Assembly: GCA_035623275.1 (NCBI GenBank)
Contig: DASPTT010000098.1
Span: forward strand, 29,266-93,265
Direction of reading: 5' to 3'
DNA length: 64,000 bases
DNA from: DASPTT01 sp035623275
Lineage (GTDB): Bacteria > Actinomycetota > Acidimicrobiia > Acidimicrobiales > UBA8190
In this document: one piece after another, positions 20,201-30,285 of the stretch
How the letters are laid out: every line of letters starts with the position of its first letter
How positions within the stretch are numbered: the first letter of the stretch is position 1
Position numbers and translations under genes: made by a program
The notes under the pieces: model-generated
What the model was told of the DNA's origin: nothing
The model's database searches: none
Seen by the model: only the letters and a program-made list of their open reading frames with translations

Positions 20201-20971
20201 GTCGACTGGTCCGGGCGTCGCCGGGGGTCACAGCGCCACATCTGGACCGCCCACGTGCACCGCGGCCGGGTCATCGGGCTCACCTCCGGACGCGACCGCG
20301 CCGAGACGGCCGATCACCTCATCGACGTGGCATCGCGCTCGGAGCGCCTCGTGGTGGGGCTCGACTTCGCCTTCTCGCTGCCAGCCTGGTTCCTCGAGGC
20401 GCAGCACCTGGCCGGAGCAGGCGAGCTGTGGCGGGTCGCCCAGGCCGAGGGTGAGCGTTGGCTGGCCGAATGCGCGCCACCCTTCTGGGGACGACCCGGC
20501 CGGCCCCGGCCGCCGGGCGTCGAGCTCCTGCGCCGCACCGAGCGGGCCATGGGCCGGATCGGGGGCCACGGCCCCACCTCGGCGTTCCAGATCGGCGGCG
20601 CCGGATCGGTGGGCACCGGGTCGATCCGGGGGATGCCGGTGCTCCGGCGCCTGCGCGGCGCCGGGTTCCACGTCTGGCCGTTCGACGGGCCCGGATGGCC
20701 CCGGGTCATCGAGATCTACCCGCGCCGGCTGACCGGCCCGGTGGTCAAGCGCGACCCCGGCGCCCGGGCCGCGGCGCTGGCCCACTGGGCGCTGGCGCCC
20801 GATGTCGAACGGGTGGCCGCCGCGGGCGAGGATGCGTTCGACGCGCTGGTCTCCGCGCTCGTCATGGCGCGCCACGCCGAGGAGATCGGCGCCCTGGCGC
20901 CGGCATCCGACGCGGTGACCCTGCTCGAGGGATGGATCTGGGCGCCGGTCAGTGCCGGGGGCCGTCCATGA
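20141..20971 (+). CDS. DUF429 family protein (predicted RNase H-like nuclease)
   Basis: 276 residues from a GTG at 20141. The core VVAVDWSGRRRGSQRHIWTA and LVVGLDFAFSLPAWFLE carry the acidic residues of the RNase H-like fold expected in DUF429. PRVIEIYPRRLTGP and GEDAFDALVSALVMARH are further family motifs. The first 20 residues are four copies of a VDPVA-like pentapeptide encoded by a 15-bp tandem repeat, just before the first core strand. A downstream GTG in the repeat (20186) could be the true start. The function is unproven. The 3' end overlaps the convergent EthD-like gene by 23 bases. Confidence 0.75.
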   Translation: MDPVAVDPIAVDPVAVDVVAVDWSGRRRGSQRHIWTAHVHRGRVIGLTSGRDRAETADHLIDVASRSERLVVGLDFAFSLPAWFLEAQHLAGAGELWRVAQAEGERWLAECAPPFWGRPGRPRPPGVELLRRTERAMGRIGGHGPTSAFQIGGAGSVGTGSIRGMPVLRRLRGAGFHVWPFDGPGWPRVIEIYPRRLTGPVVKRDPGARAAALAHWALAPDVERVAAAGEDAFDALVSALVMARHAEEIGALAPASDAVTLLEGWIWAPVSAGGRP

Positions 20972-21332
20972 CGATCACGGGGGCTTCCGTCAGGACGAAG
21001 GCGAGGTGCTCGACGTCGAGGAAGTTCTGGAGGTCCGCCCACACGGTGGCGAAGTCCTCCTCGGCGACGTGGGCGCGGTACTCGTCCATCGACGCGAACC
21101 ACTGCTCGGTCACACCGTCGTAGTCACCGGCGCCCGCGGCGCCGCCACCTCCGTCGGGCGCGGAAGGCGCGGGGTAGTCGTCGAGCGGCCGGTGGTGTTG
21201 CTCGTAGCGAAGCACGTGGCTGCCGCTCTTGGTGCCGAGGACCAGGGGGCCGTGCACGTCGCGCCAGTAGGCGTGGAATTGTGCCGGCGACATCCCGGGC
21301 TTCCGGCGAAGGATGCAGGTCAGCTTGATCAT
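20949..21332 (-). CDS. EthD domain-containing protein
   Basis: 127 residues. The N-terminus MIKLTCILRRKPGMSPAQFH followed by AYWRDVHGPLV is the EthD signature: a first beta strand, then the F-x2-YW-x3-HGPL helix of dimeric alpha-beta barrel proteins. A Gly-rich insertion (residues about 67-78) is followed by EQWFASMDEYRAHVAEEDF. Family members assist redox or degradation enzymes, but this one has no informative neighbour. GATCCT seven bases before the ATG may be a leaderless -10. Convergent overlap of 23 bases with the DUF429 gene. Confidence 0.82.
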   Translation of the reverse strand: MIKLTCILRRKPGMSPAQFHAYWRDVHGPLVLGTKSGSHVLRYEQHHRPLDDYPAPSAPDGGGGAAGAGDYDGVTEQWFASMDEYRAHVAEEDFATVWADLQNFLDVEHLAFVLTEAPVIVMDGPRH

Positions 21333-21477
21333 GCGACCCAGGATCCCACGACCCCCGGCCGGGTTTGCGCACGTCACCAGGGCCATGTGGCGCGTGGGGA
21401 CCACCATGCCAAGATGAGCCTCCCGCCAACCCGGCCCCCATTCGTCTCGCCCCCACACCGACCACCACGCCAACGCC

Positions 21478-22002
21478 ATGACCATCGTCGACGAGCCCAT
21501 CTCGCGCACCGTGCGCCTCCGGCGCCAGCGCCGGCACCGGACCCGTCGGCGGATGGCCCTCCTCGCCGTGGCGCTCGTGCTGGCGGTCGTGCTGGCGGTC
21601 GCCGTGCGTTCACTGGGGCACTCGGCGGCGAGGTCCCCCCGCCCTGGCGCCGCCGCCCGCGCCGCGACGTCGACGACGGCGCCCGCGACGACGGCCGCCG
21701 CGGCCGCGCTCCTGGTGCGGGCCGTGGAGAGCGGCGTCGGCGCGGGTTCCATCGACCCGGACACCGGGCGCACGCTCATCGCCGACACGGGACAGGCCCT
21801 CGCCCCCTCCCCGCCGGTGCCGGCGGGCGGCGCGGCCGACGCCGTCGCCGCGCTGGCGAACGCCATCACCGCCGGCGTCCGCCAGGGTTCCATCTCGCAC
21901 GACACGGCCCTGCTCCTCCAGGCCCGCGTGGCCGAGCTCGCCGCCGCGCTCGGGGTCGCCCCGCCGCAAGGCGCCGCGCCCGACGGCGGCACGCCCGGTT
22001 AG
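21478..22002 (+). CDS. Membrane-anchored hypothetical protein
   Basis: 174 residues. A very basic N-terminus (TVRLRRQRRHRTRRR) precedes one membrane span at about 27-44. The extracytoplasmic part has an Ala/Thr/Pro-rich linker, then two similar helical stretches: LVRAVESGVGAGSIDPDTGR and LANAITAGVRQGSISHDTAL. These look like a repeated helix pair (GVxxGSIxxDTxxxL). This resembles the short helical modules at the C-termini of some actinobacterial surface proteins, but I cannot name a family. It is convergent with the HtrA-like genes, 12 bases away. Confidence 0.6.
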   Translation: MTIVDEPISRTVRLRRQRRHRTRRRMALLAVALVLAVVLAVAVRSLGHSAARSPRPGAAARAATSTTAPATTAAAAALLVRAVESGVGAGSIDPDTGRTLIADTGQALAPSPPVPAGGAADAVAALANAITAGVRQGSISHDTALLLQARVAELAAALGVAPPQGAAPDGGTPG

Positions 22003-22014
22003 ACGGCGGCTCCT

Positions 22015-23052
22015 TTAGGCCGGCAGCTCCTCGCAGACCGCCCGCCGGGTCGAGAGCTGCCCGTCCCGCACGAGCGAGAGGGTGATGCTCCGGCCGATGT
22101 CGGCCTCGGTGAGCAGTCGCTGGATGTCCCGCACCCCCTCTACCGGCCGGCCCTCGAGCGCGACGACCACGTCGCCCACCTGGACGCCGGCCCGCTGGGC
22201 GGGGCCGCCGGTCATGACCGACAGCACCTCGACGCCGCGGGCGTAGCCCGCCGCGGCGGCCACCCTCGGGGCCAGCGGGCGGGTGCCCCCGCCGATGCCG
22301 AGGTAGGGGCGGCGCACCGGCCGGCCTCCGGCCAGGGCGCCGATGACGGCGCGCGTCGTGGCGTTGACCGGCACCGCCATGCCGAGGCCCTGGCCGATGC
22401 CGGGTCCCACCACGGCGGTGTTGATCCCCACGACGTGGCCGTCGGCGACGGCCAGGGCGCCGCCCGAGTTGCCGGGATGCAGCGCGGCGTCGGTCTGGAT
22501 CACGTCGTCCACCAACCGGCTCGAACGGCCGGAGGAGGCCATGAGCGACCGGCCCAAGGCGCTGACCACGCCCGCGCTCACCGACCCGGCGAACCCGAAC
22601 GGGTTGCCGATGGCCACGACCAGCTGCCCGACCCGCAGCCTGTCGGCGTCGCCCAGGGGCGCCGGCCGGTAGCCGCTGCCCGTGGCGCGCACGACGGCGA
22701 GATCCGACAGGCGGTCCGCGCCCACGAGCTCGAAGCGGGCCTCCTCGCCGTCCGAGAACACGGCCGTGCCCGACGTCCCGTTCTGCACCACGTGGGCGGA
22801 GGTGAGCATGAGGCCGTCCCCCGAGATGACGACGGCCGATCCCGACCCCAGCGGCCGCCGTTGCGCACCGCCGCCCTCGACCCGCAGGCTGGCGACCGAG
22901 GGGGCGAGACGCTCGGCCACGTCCACGACGACGCGTGAGTAGGCGTCGAGCGCGGCGCCCTCGTCGACGGGCGCGCCCGCTGCGGGCTGCTCCACGCCGT
23001 CCGACGGCGCCCCGGGCGCCGCGCCCGGGGCCTCGAGCACCGACACCGGCAT
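22015..23052 (-). CDS. HtrA-like trypsin-type serine protease with PDZ domain, no export signal
   Basis: 345 residues. The trypsin-like domain (about 55-245) has a complete triad: His in LTSAHVVQNG, Asp in DRLSDLAVVRA, and Ser in HPGNSGGALAV, with AIGNPFGFAGSVSAGVVSAL as in DegP. A PDZ domain (about 255-335) contains GVEVLSVMTGGPAQRAGVQV. The N-terminus MPVSVLEAPGAAPGAPSDGV has neither a signal peptide nor a membrane segment, unlike most HtrA proteins. The ATG overlaps the stop of the upstream protease gene by one base (TGATG), so the pair is coupled. It is probably a cytoplasmic quality-control protease pair. Confidence 0.9.
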   Translation of the reverse strand: MPVSVLEAPGAAPGAPSDGVEQPAAGAPVDEGAALDAYSRVVVDVAERLAPSVASLRVEGGGAQRRPLGSGSAVVISGDGLMLTSAHVVQNGTSGTAVFSDGEEARFELVGADRLSDLAVVRATGSGYRPAPLGDADRLRVGQLVVAIGNPFGFAGSVSAGVVSALGRSLMASSGRSSRLVDDVIQTDAALHPGNSGGALAVADGHVVGINTAVVGPGIGQGLGMAVPVNATTRAVIGALAGGRPVRRPYLGIGGGTRPLAPRVAAAAGYARGVEVLSVMTGGPAQRAGVQVGDVVVALEGRPVEGVRDIQRLLTEADIGRSITLSLVRDGQLSTRRAVCEELPA

Positions 23053-23960
23053 CAGACCGACCCCTCGTGCGCGGTCCCGTTCCCCTCGAGGTCGACGGCC
23101 ACGGTGCGCTCGTCCGCGCCGCGGACGACGGCGACGGTGACGGGGGTGCCCGCGGGGGCGTCGGCCAGGGCCGAGGCCAGGTCGTCCACCGAGGACACCG
23201 CCGTGTCGGCGACGGCCACGATCAGGTCCCCGCGTCCGATCCCGGCACGCGCCGCGGGCCCGCCCTCCTCGACCCCGAGGACGAGCACGCCGTCGCGCTC
23301 CGCCAGCCCGACCGAGCGCCGGAGCCTCCGGGCGACGTGCCGGGGCGCGACGGCCACACCGAGGCGCCGACGCGTCGGCGACTCCCCCCGTCCCAGGGCG
23401 TCGACCCGTGCCCGCAGCCCTTCGTCGGCCGCCACCGCCAGGTAGGCGCCGTCGCCCACGCGGTGGGTGTCGATCCCGAGGAGGCGGCCCGCGGCGTCCA
23501 CCACGGGGCCGCCCGAGGCTCCTCGCGCCAGCGGCGCGGTGTGCTCGATGGCGCCCTCCACCAGCCGGCCGCCCGGCCCCCGGAAGGTCACGCCTGTGGC
23601 GGAGACGAACCCCACGCTGGCGCGCGCGCCACCGGCGCGGTTGTGCGCCAGGGCCACCACGGCGCTGCCCACCCGGGGGGCGGGCGCGCCCCACGGCACG
23701 GCCGGGGCGCCCGCCGTCTCCACCGAGAGCACCGCCAGGTCCCCCTCGACGTCCACCCCGAGGGGCGTGGCCTCGGCCCGGCGCCCGTCCGGGAAGGTGA
23801 CGGTCACCTCCCCGCCGCGCAGGTTGTGGGCGTTGGTGAGCACCCGGCCCTCGCCGACCACCACCCCGCTGCCTCCTCGGCCCACGCCGACCACCGACGG
23901 TCCCACCCCGTCGGCCAGCCCGGCGATCGCATCCGACAGTTCCTCGAGCACCTTCGTCAT
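23052..23960 (-). CDS. HtrA-like serine protease with PDZ domain, first of a tandem pair
   Basis: 302 residues. Triad residues: His in VLTNAHNLRGG, Asp in VEGDLAVLSV, and Ser in ARGASGGPVVDAAGRLLG, where GASGGP replaces the usual GNSGGP. A PDZ domain follows from about residue 210 (VLVLGVEEGGPAARAGIGRG). No signal peptide or membrane span is present; it starts MTKVLEELSDAIAGLADGV. The start at 23960 is supported by AGGGTGGGA about nine bases upstream. The promoter region is shared with the divergent HxlR regulator, whose operator candidate is 41 bases away, so that regulator may control the proteases. Confidence 0.88.
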   Translation of the reverse strand: MTKVLEELSDAIAGLADGVGPSVVGVGRGGSGVVVGEGRVLTNAHNLRGGEVTVTFPDGRRAEATPLGVDVEGDLAVLSVETAGAPAVPWGAPAPRVGSAVVALAHNRAGGARASVGFVSATGVTFRGPGGRLVEGAIEHTAPLARGASGGPVVDAAGRLLGIDTHRVGDGAYLAVAADEGLRARVDALGRGESPTRRRLGVAVAPRHVARRLRRSVGLAERDGVLVLGVEEGGPAARAGIGRGDLIVAVADTAVSSVDDLASALADAPAGTPVTVAVVRGADERTVAVDLEGNGTAHEGSV

Positions 23961-24000
23961 CTGGAATCCCACCCTGACTCCCCGCTCGGCGGGGAAGTGA

Positions 24001-24015
24001 CTTGCAACTTGCAAG
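24001..24015. promoter_or_regulatory. Operator-like inverted repeat upstream of the HxlR regulator
   Basis: CTTGCAACTTGCAAG is a perfect 7-bp inverted repeat (CTTGCAA, one centre base, TTGCAAG). It ends one base before the -10 box at 24017, where a dimeric regulator would block RNA polymerase. HxlR proteins commonly autoregulate from such sites. The centre lies between the divergent HtrA and HxlR genes. Confidence 0.6.
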
Positions 24016-24016
24016 T

Positions 24017-24022
24017 TAGGAT
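24017..24022 (+). promoter_or_regulatory. -10 box, leaderless start of the HxlR gene
   Basis: TAGGAT is followed by seven bases (ACACCCC) and the ATG at 24030. No ribosome site fits in that space, so the mRNA most likely begins at the start codon. Confidence 0.5.
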
Positions 24023-24029
24023 ACACCCC

Positions 24030-24509
24030 ATGGGGGAAGGTCATGCCGCGGCCCCGGGACGGCCCGGGGCGACCCGGCGACCTGCGAGGATGGAGCCGAT
24101 GACGTCGGGGCTCGACGCGGCGATGGCCAGGGTCGGCGACCGCTGGACGCTGCTCGTGGTGGAGGCCCTCTTGGACGGGCCGCGCCGCTTCTCCGACCTG
24201 GAGGAGGCCATCCCCGGGATCGCGCCGAACGTGCTGAGCGCCCGGCTGCGGCGCCTCGAACGCGACGGCCTGGTCGTGGCCGAGCCCTACTCCCAGCGCC
24301 CCCCGCGCCTGGAGTACCGCATCACCGACACGGGCCGAGAGCTCGCCGGCGCCCTGGCGCTCCTGGCCCGCTGGGGGGCCGGAGGGGGTGCCGAGGACGA
24401 CATCGGTCCGCACCATCGCAGCTGTGGCACCCCGCTCGAAGCCCGGTGGTACTGCCCCACCTGCGACGTGGTGACCGAGCACACCGACGACGAGGGACAC
24501 TGGCTCTGA
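24030..24509 (+). CDS. HxlR-family winged helix regulator
   Basis: 159 residues from the ATG at 24030; internal ATGs at 24090 and 24099 are possible. The HxlR core AMARVGDRWTLLVVEALLDG, RRFSDLEEAIPGIAPNVLSA and RLRRLERDGLVVAEPYSQRP, then LEYRITDTGRELAGALALL, is complete. A C-terminal extension holds a cysteine cluster (SCGTPLEARWYCPTCDVV) that looks like a small zinc ribbon. It likely binds the palindrome at 24001-24015 and may sense a ligand or redox state through the cysteines. The stop shares one base with the next start (TGATG), so it is in an operon with the thioesterase. Confidence 0.9.
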   Translation: MGEGHAAAPGRPGATRRPARMEPMTSGLDAAMARVGDRWTLLVVEALLDGPRRFSDLEEAIPGIAPNVLSARLRRLERDGLVVAEPYSQRPPRLEYRITDTGRELAGALALLARWGAGGGAEDDIGPHHRSCGTPLEARWYCPTCDVVTEHTDDEGHWL

Positions 24510-25348
24510 TGGGCGACCTGGCGCAGGACACCGCCGTCGTGGGGGCGGACGGGCGCTTCTCGGCCACGCTTTCTCCCGACTGGGAGATCTGGGGCCCCAA
24601 CGGCGGCTATCTCGCCGCGGTGGCCCTCCGGGCGGCGGGCGCGCACAGCGGGCGGGCCCGCCCGGCCAGCGCGCAATGCCACTTCCTGGACGTGGCCTCC
24701 TTCGACCGCGTCGAGCTCACCGTGGAGACCTTGCGCCAAAGCTGGCGGGCGCAGTCGATGCGGGTGTCGATGGCCCAGGAAGGACGCCGCGTGCTCGAGG
24801 CGCCCGTGTGGGCAGTCGACGACGGCCTGGACGGCCTCGTCCACGAGCACGCGCCGGCGCCGGCCGTCCCCTCCCACGACGGGCTGGCCCCGATCGACGA
24901 GCTCTTCACCGACGGCGACCCCCGGCCGCGTTTCCCCTTCTTCGACAACCTCGAGGAGCGGCCGGTGCACTGGATCGCGGACTGGGAGCGCCGGCCGAAG
25001 GGCGAGCCCGTGCACCGGTGCTGGTACCGGTTCCGCCAGGCGGGCGAGGCCGACGCCTGGGTCGAGGCGGGCCGCCTCGCCGTGCTCGTCGACACCTTCC
25101 AATGGCCGGCGGCGGTGCGCGGGCACGCCGGGGGCACGGTCGCCCACAGGGCCCCCAGCCTCGACCTCGCCTGCCTCTTCCACCGCACGCAGCTGCCGCC
25201 CGGGTCCTGGTGCCTGGTCGAGGCCCGCTCGCCGATCGCCACCGGCGGGCTCGTCGGCGGCAGCGCGCAGGTGTGGGACGAGGCCGGCCGCCTGCTCGCC
25301 TCCGGAGGCCAGCAGATGCTGTGCCGACCGGCCCCGGGGTTCGCCTGA
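24509..25348 (+). CDS. TesB-like acyl-CoA thioesterase family protein
   Basis: 279 residues, a double hot-dog fold by pattern. The first half has FSATLSPDWEIWGPNGGYLA and AAVALRAAGAHSGRARPASA, the second AAVRGHAGGTVAHRAPSLDL and GLVGGSAQVWDEAGRLLASG, the typical terminal strand and helix of TesB-type proteins. It should hydrolyse or bind acyl-CoA; the acyl group is unknown. Translation is coupled to the HxlR gene (TGATG). The ATG at 24509 is the first with family character. Confidence 0.82.
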   Translation: MGDLAQDTAVVGADGRFSATLSPDWEIWGPNGGYLAAVALRAAGAHSGRARPASAQCHFLDVASFDRVELTVETLRQSWRAQSMRVSMAQEGRRVLEAPVWAVDDGLDGLVHEHAPAPAVPSHDGLAPIDELFTDGDPRPRFPFFDNLEERPVHWIADWERRPKGEPVHRCWYRFRQAGEADAWVEAGRLAVLVDTFQWPAAVRGHAGGTVAHRAPSLDLACLFHRTQLPPGSWCLVEARSPIATGGLVGGSAQVWDEAGRLLASGGQQMLCRPAPGFA

Positions 25349-25367
25349 GCGGCGCGCCGGGGCCGCG

Positions 25368-26054
25368 TCAGGCCAGAACGCGCTCGACGAACCGGCGCAG
25401 CATCCGCCGGCCGGCCGCCTCCACCTCTGTCAGCGCGCCGGGGTCGAGCGTGGCGCCCGGGGGGAGCCCCGGAGCCCACCGGGCGGCCACGTCGTGGTCG
25501 ACCTCGAGGTGGAACTGCAGCCCGTAGACGCGCTCGCCGAAGGCGAAGGCCTGGTTCTGGCAGCGGTCGCTCCAGGCCAGCCGGCGGGCGCCCTTGGGGA
25601 GCGCGAACGTGTCGCGGTGCCAGTGGACCGTCGCCAGGACCGGGCCCTCGGGGCCGAGGACGGGGTCGGCGAGCCCGTCCTCGGTGAGCACGACCGTGCC
25701 CGTCCCGAACTCGGGTGCCGGGCCGGTGGTGACGGCCGCCCCCAGCGCCAACGCCAGCTGCTGGGCGCCCAGGCACACGCCGAGCACCGGGAGCCCGCCG
25801 TCCACGGCCGCCGCCATCCACCGGCGCTCGTCGGCCAGCCAGTGGTGGCGGTCGTCGTCGTGCACCCCCATCGCGCCCCCCATGACCACGACGCCGCCGA
25901 CGCCGTCGAGCGCGGGGAGGGTCTCGCCCAGGTCGAGGCGGGTGCAGGCCCAGGGCACGCCCGCCTCCGCCAGCGCCCGCGCCACCAGGCCCGGGCCGTC
26001 GTCGGGGGAGTGCTGGGCCAGCGCCCAGGGGCGGCGGCGCTCAGCCGCTGTCAA
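25368..26054 (-). CDS. Class I glutamine amidotransferase-like protein
   Basis: 228 residues. The nucleophile elbow is VLGVCLGAQQLALALG and the catalytic histidine lies in GLQFHLEVDHD, followed by an acid as in GMP synthase-type GATase domains. VVVMGGAMGVHDDDRHHWLA is the oxyanion strand region. As a stand-alone domain it may act on gamma-glutamyl amides or supply ammonia to an unseen partner. The start is a TTG at 26054, overlapping the end of the PIG-L gene by 14 bases, so the two are co-transcribed. Confidence 0.85.
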   Translation of the reverse strand: MTAAERRRPWALAQHSPDDGPGLVARALAEAGVPWACTRLDLGETLPALDGVGGVVVMGGAMGVHDDDRHHWLADERRWMAAAVDGGLPVLGVCLGAQQLALALGAAVTTGPAPEFGTGTVVLTEDGLADPVLGPEGPVLATVHWHRDTFALPKGARRLAWSDRCQNQAFAFGERVYGLQFHLEVDHDVAARWAPGLPPGATLDPGALTEVEAAGRRMLRRFVERVLA

Positions 26055-26850
26055 CGGCCCGGAACAGCTCGGCGTAATGGCCCTCCGGCAGGCCCAGTGC
26101 CTGGGCCTGGGGGCCGAACCAGCCGCGCAGCAGCCCCTCGAGGTGCTCGCCGTCGCCGACCTGGCTCCGATGGCAGCGCAGGGCCCGCAGCTTCTGGTCG
26201 AAGGTGTCGGTGATCTCGACGGCCCGGTTCGACAGCGGGGAGGCCATCAGCCACAGCTCGGGCACGGCGAAGGGCTCATGGCCCTCGTCGAGCAGTTCCG
26301 GATGGGCGAAGGGGTTGCGGGCGTCGGGATAGACGGCGCAGACGGTGGCCTCGCCGGCGGCGAGGTGGTCGGGGTGGCTGGCCACGATGCGGTCCCAGTT
26401 GCGCTCGGGCGACGGGCACACCACCCGGTCCGGCCGGAACCGCCGGATCTCGCGGCTGATGTCGCGGCGCAGCTCCAGGCTCGGCACGACGCGCCCGTCG
26501 GGATATCCGAGGAAGCTCACGTCCTCGACACCGACCTCGGCCGCGGCGGCCCGCTGCTCCTCGCGCCGGAGCGCGGCCATCGCGGCCCGGGACATGGCGC
26601 GGTCCGATCCCCCGGCGTCCCCGTCGGTGACGATGCAGTACGCCACCGCCACGCCGGCCTTGGTGTAGGCGGCCACCGATCCTGCCGCGCCGAAGTCCAC
26701 GTCGTCGGGGTGGGCGGTGACGACCAGGACGCGGCCCACCGCGTCGGGGGCGACGATGGTCGTCTCGGGGTCCACGGTGCCGAAGCCCCGCGCCCGGCGC
26801 GCGGCCGCCGACGCGTCGGTGCTCGACGGATGCGGCTCGGCGTCTGCCAT
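26041..26850 (-). CDS. PIG-L family deacetylase
   Basis: 269 residues. The zinc-binding motif is VLVVTAHPDDVDFGAAGSVA with His-Pro-Asp-Asp, and the third ligand lies in VASHPDHLAAGEATV. The family removes acetyl groups from GlcNAc-type substrates; in actinobacteria relatives act in mycothiol synthesis (MshB) and mycothiol conjugate hydrolysis (Mca). Length is near that of MshB/Mca, but I do not see enough to choose. The order helicase, PIG-L, amidotransferase is same-strand with 17 bases then a 14-base overlap. Confidence 0.88.
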   Translation of the reverse strand: MADAEPHPSSTDASAAARRARGFGTVDPETTIVAPDAVGRVLVVTAHPDDVDFGAAGSVAAYTKAGVAVAYCIVTDGDAGGSDRAMSRAAMAALRREEQRAAAAEVGVEDVSFLGYPDGRVVPSLELRRDISREIRRFRPDRVVCPSPERNWDRIVASHPDHLAAGEATVCAVYPDARNPFAHPELLDEGHEPFAVPELWLMASPLSNRAVEITDTFDQKLRALRCHRSQVGDGEHLEGLLRGWFGPQAQALGLPEGHYAELFRAVDSG

Positions 26851-26867
26851 CGCGGGCGCCCTGCGGC

Positions 26868-28112
26868 TCAGGCCGCGCCTTCGCCCGGCTGCCACCGGGA
26901 GAGGTCGGCGAGACGGGGGTCGTTCGAGAAGACCTCGACGATCGGCGTCTGCAGGCCCAGGCGCTTCTGGATCCGCTCGACCTCGAGGATCTGGTTCCAC
27001 AGCACGAGGGTGGCCACCACGCCGGTGCCCCCCGCGCGGGCCGTGCGTCCCGAGCGGTGCAGGTAGGCCTTGTGGTCCTCGGGCGGGTCGTAGTGGACGA
27101 CCACGTCGACGTCCTCGATGTCGAGGCCGCGGGCGGCGACGTCGGTGGCCACGAGCACGTGCAACCGGCCGGACGCGAACTGCTCGAGCGCCTTCTCGCG
27201 GTGCGCCTGGCGCAGGTCCCCGTGGATGGCCGCGGCGCGCACCCGCTCCTTGGCCAGCTGCTCGACGAGGCGGTCCGCTCCCCGCTTGGTGCGCACGAAG
27301 ACGATCACCTTCGACGCGTTGGTGCAGATGGCGGCGGCCACCTTGACCTTGTCCATCTGGTGGACCTGCAGGAACACGTGCTCCATGGACTCCACCGTGG
27401 GGCGGGCGGAGGCAACCTCGTGGCGGACGGGGTCGGAGAGGTGGCGCCGGACCAGCCGGTCGACGTCGCCGTCGAGGGTGGCGGAGAAGAGCATCGTCTG
27501 GTGCGGGGCCTCGATGCGGCGCAGGACCCAGTCGACCTGCGGGAGGAAGCCCATGTCCGCCATGCGGTCTGCCTCGTCCAGCACGGCCACCTCGACGTCG
27601 GTCACGGCCACCTCGTTGCGGTCGATGAGGTCGATGAGGCGACCCGGCGTCGCGATCACCACGTCGACGCCGCGGCGGATGCGCTTGATCTGGCGCTCGA
27701 TGTCGGCGCCGCCGTAGACCACGACCAGGCGGCGGTCGATCACCGCGCCCAGGGGCTCGAGGACGTCGGCCACCTGCAGGGCCAGCTCGCGGGTGGGCAC
27801 GAGGACGAGGGCACGGGGACGGCACGGCGCGGCCTTGCCGGCGCGCATGAGCAGGGGCAGGCCGAAGGCCAGGGTCTTGCCCGAGCCCGTCTTCGCCTTG
27901 CCGCACACGTCACGCCCGGCGATCCCGTCGGGGATGGTGATGGCCTGGACGGGGAAGGGCGTGATGATGCCCTGCGCCCGCAGGAGCTCGATCAGCTCGG
28001 GGGCCACGCCGAGGGACTCGAACGTGGTGGGGAGGGTGGCGCTCTCGGCGCCGGTGGAGGGGTCGGCGTCGGCTGGGCCGCCGGCCGACGCCCGGGGAAC
28101 GGTCGTGGTCAT
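26868..28112 (-). CDS. DEAD-box RNA helicase
   Basis: 414 residues with all superfamily 2 motifs: Q-motif region TTFESLGVAPELIELLRAQG, Walker A AKTGSGKT, PTRELALQ, GGAD, TPGRLIDL, DEAD in VLDEADRMADMGF, SAT in LFSATLDG, and HRSGRTARAGGTG. It should unwind short RNA duplexes in the cytoplasm, for example during ribosome assembly or cold growth. The C-terminus is short, with no RNA-binding extension. The leader contains a 9-bp hairpin 28 bases upstream of the ATG, which may influence expression. Confidence 0.94.
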   Translation of the reverse strand: MTTTVPRASAGGPADADPSTGAESATLPTTFESLGVAPELIELLRAQGIITPFPVQAITIPDGIAGRDVCGKAKTGSGKTLAFGLPLLMRAGKAAPCRPRALVLVPTRELALQVADVLEPLGAVIDRRLVVVYGGADIERQIKRIRRGVDVVIATPGRLIDLIDRNEVAVTDVEVAVLDEADRMADMGFLPQVDWVLRRIEAPHQTMLFSATLDGDVDRLVRRHLSDPVRHEVASARPTVESMEHVFLQVHQMDKVKVAAAICTNASKVIVFVRTKRGADRLVEQLAKERVRAAAIHGDLRQAHREKALEQFASGRLHVLVATDVAARGLDIEDVDVVVHYDPPEDHKAYLHRSGRTARAGGTGVVATLVLWNQILEVERIQKRLGLQTPIVEVFSNDPRLADLSRWQPGEGAA

Positions 28113-28139
28113 TCGGTTCGGTACTCGCTCTCGGATGTA

Positions 28140-28160
28140 CGTGGTCGGCTCCCGACCACG
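28140..28160 (-). promoter_or_regulatory. Hairpin in the helicase leader
   Basis: A perfect 9-bp inverted repeat (CGTGGTCGG and complement) with a 3-base loop, 27 bases upstream of the helicase start. It is too far from the ThiC stop (28328) to be only its terminator. It may be a leader structure or the terminator of the thiC transcript. Confidence 0.35.
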
Positions 28161-28327
28161 GGTGTGCGGGTCCGCCTCGGGCGATCCGCAGGTGCGCCGC
28201 AACCGGCGCGCAGAGCGAGTGAGGAAGACCCCGTGCGCGGCACCTGCCGCGTCACGAGACCCCAGTCTACCTGGACCGGGCCGGATCCCGCCGCCATGCA
28301 CCCCGGACCCCGCCCCCGGTGGGGCGT

Positions 28328-30203
<1,876 letters not shown>

Positions 30204-30285
30204 CGAGTCTCGCGCGCCTGTGCCATCGTGGGCGCACCAGCAGGGGGGCACGCGCCGGCGGCCCCCGACCTTCCGGAGGACACCG

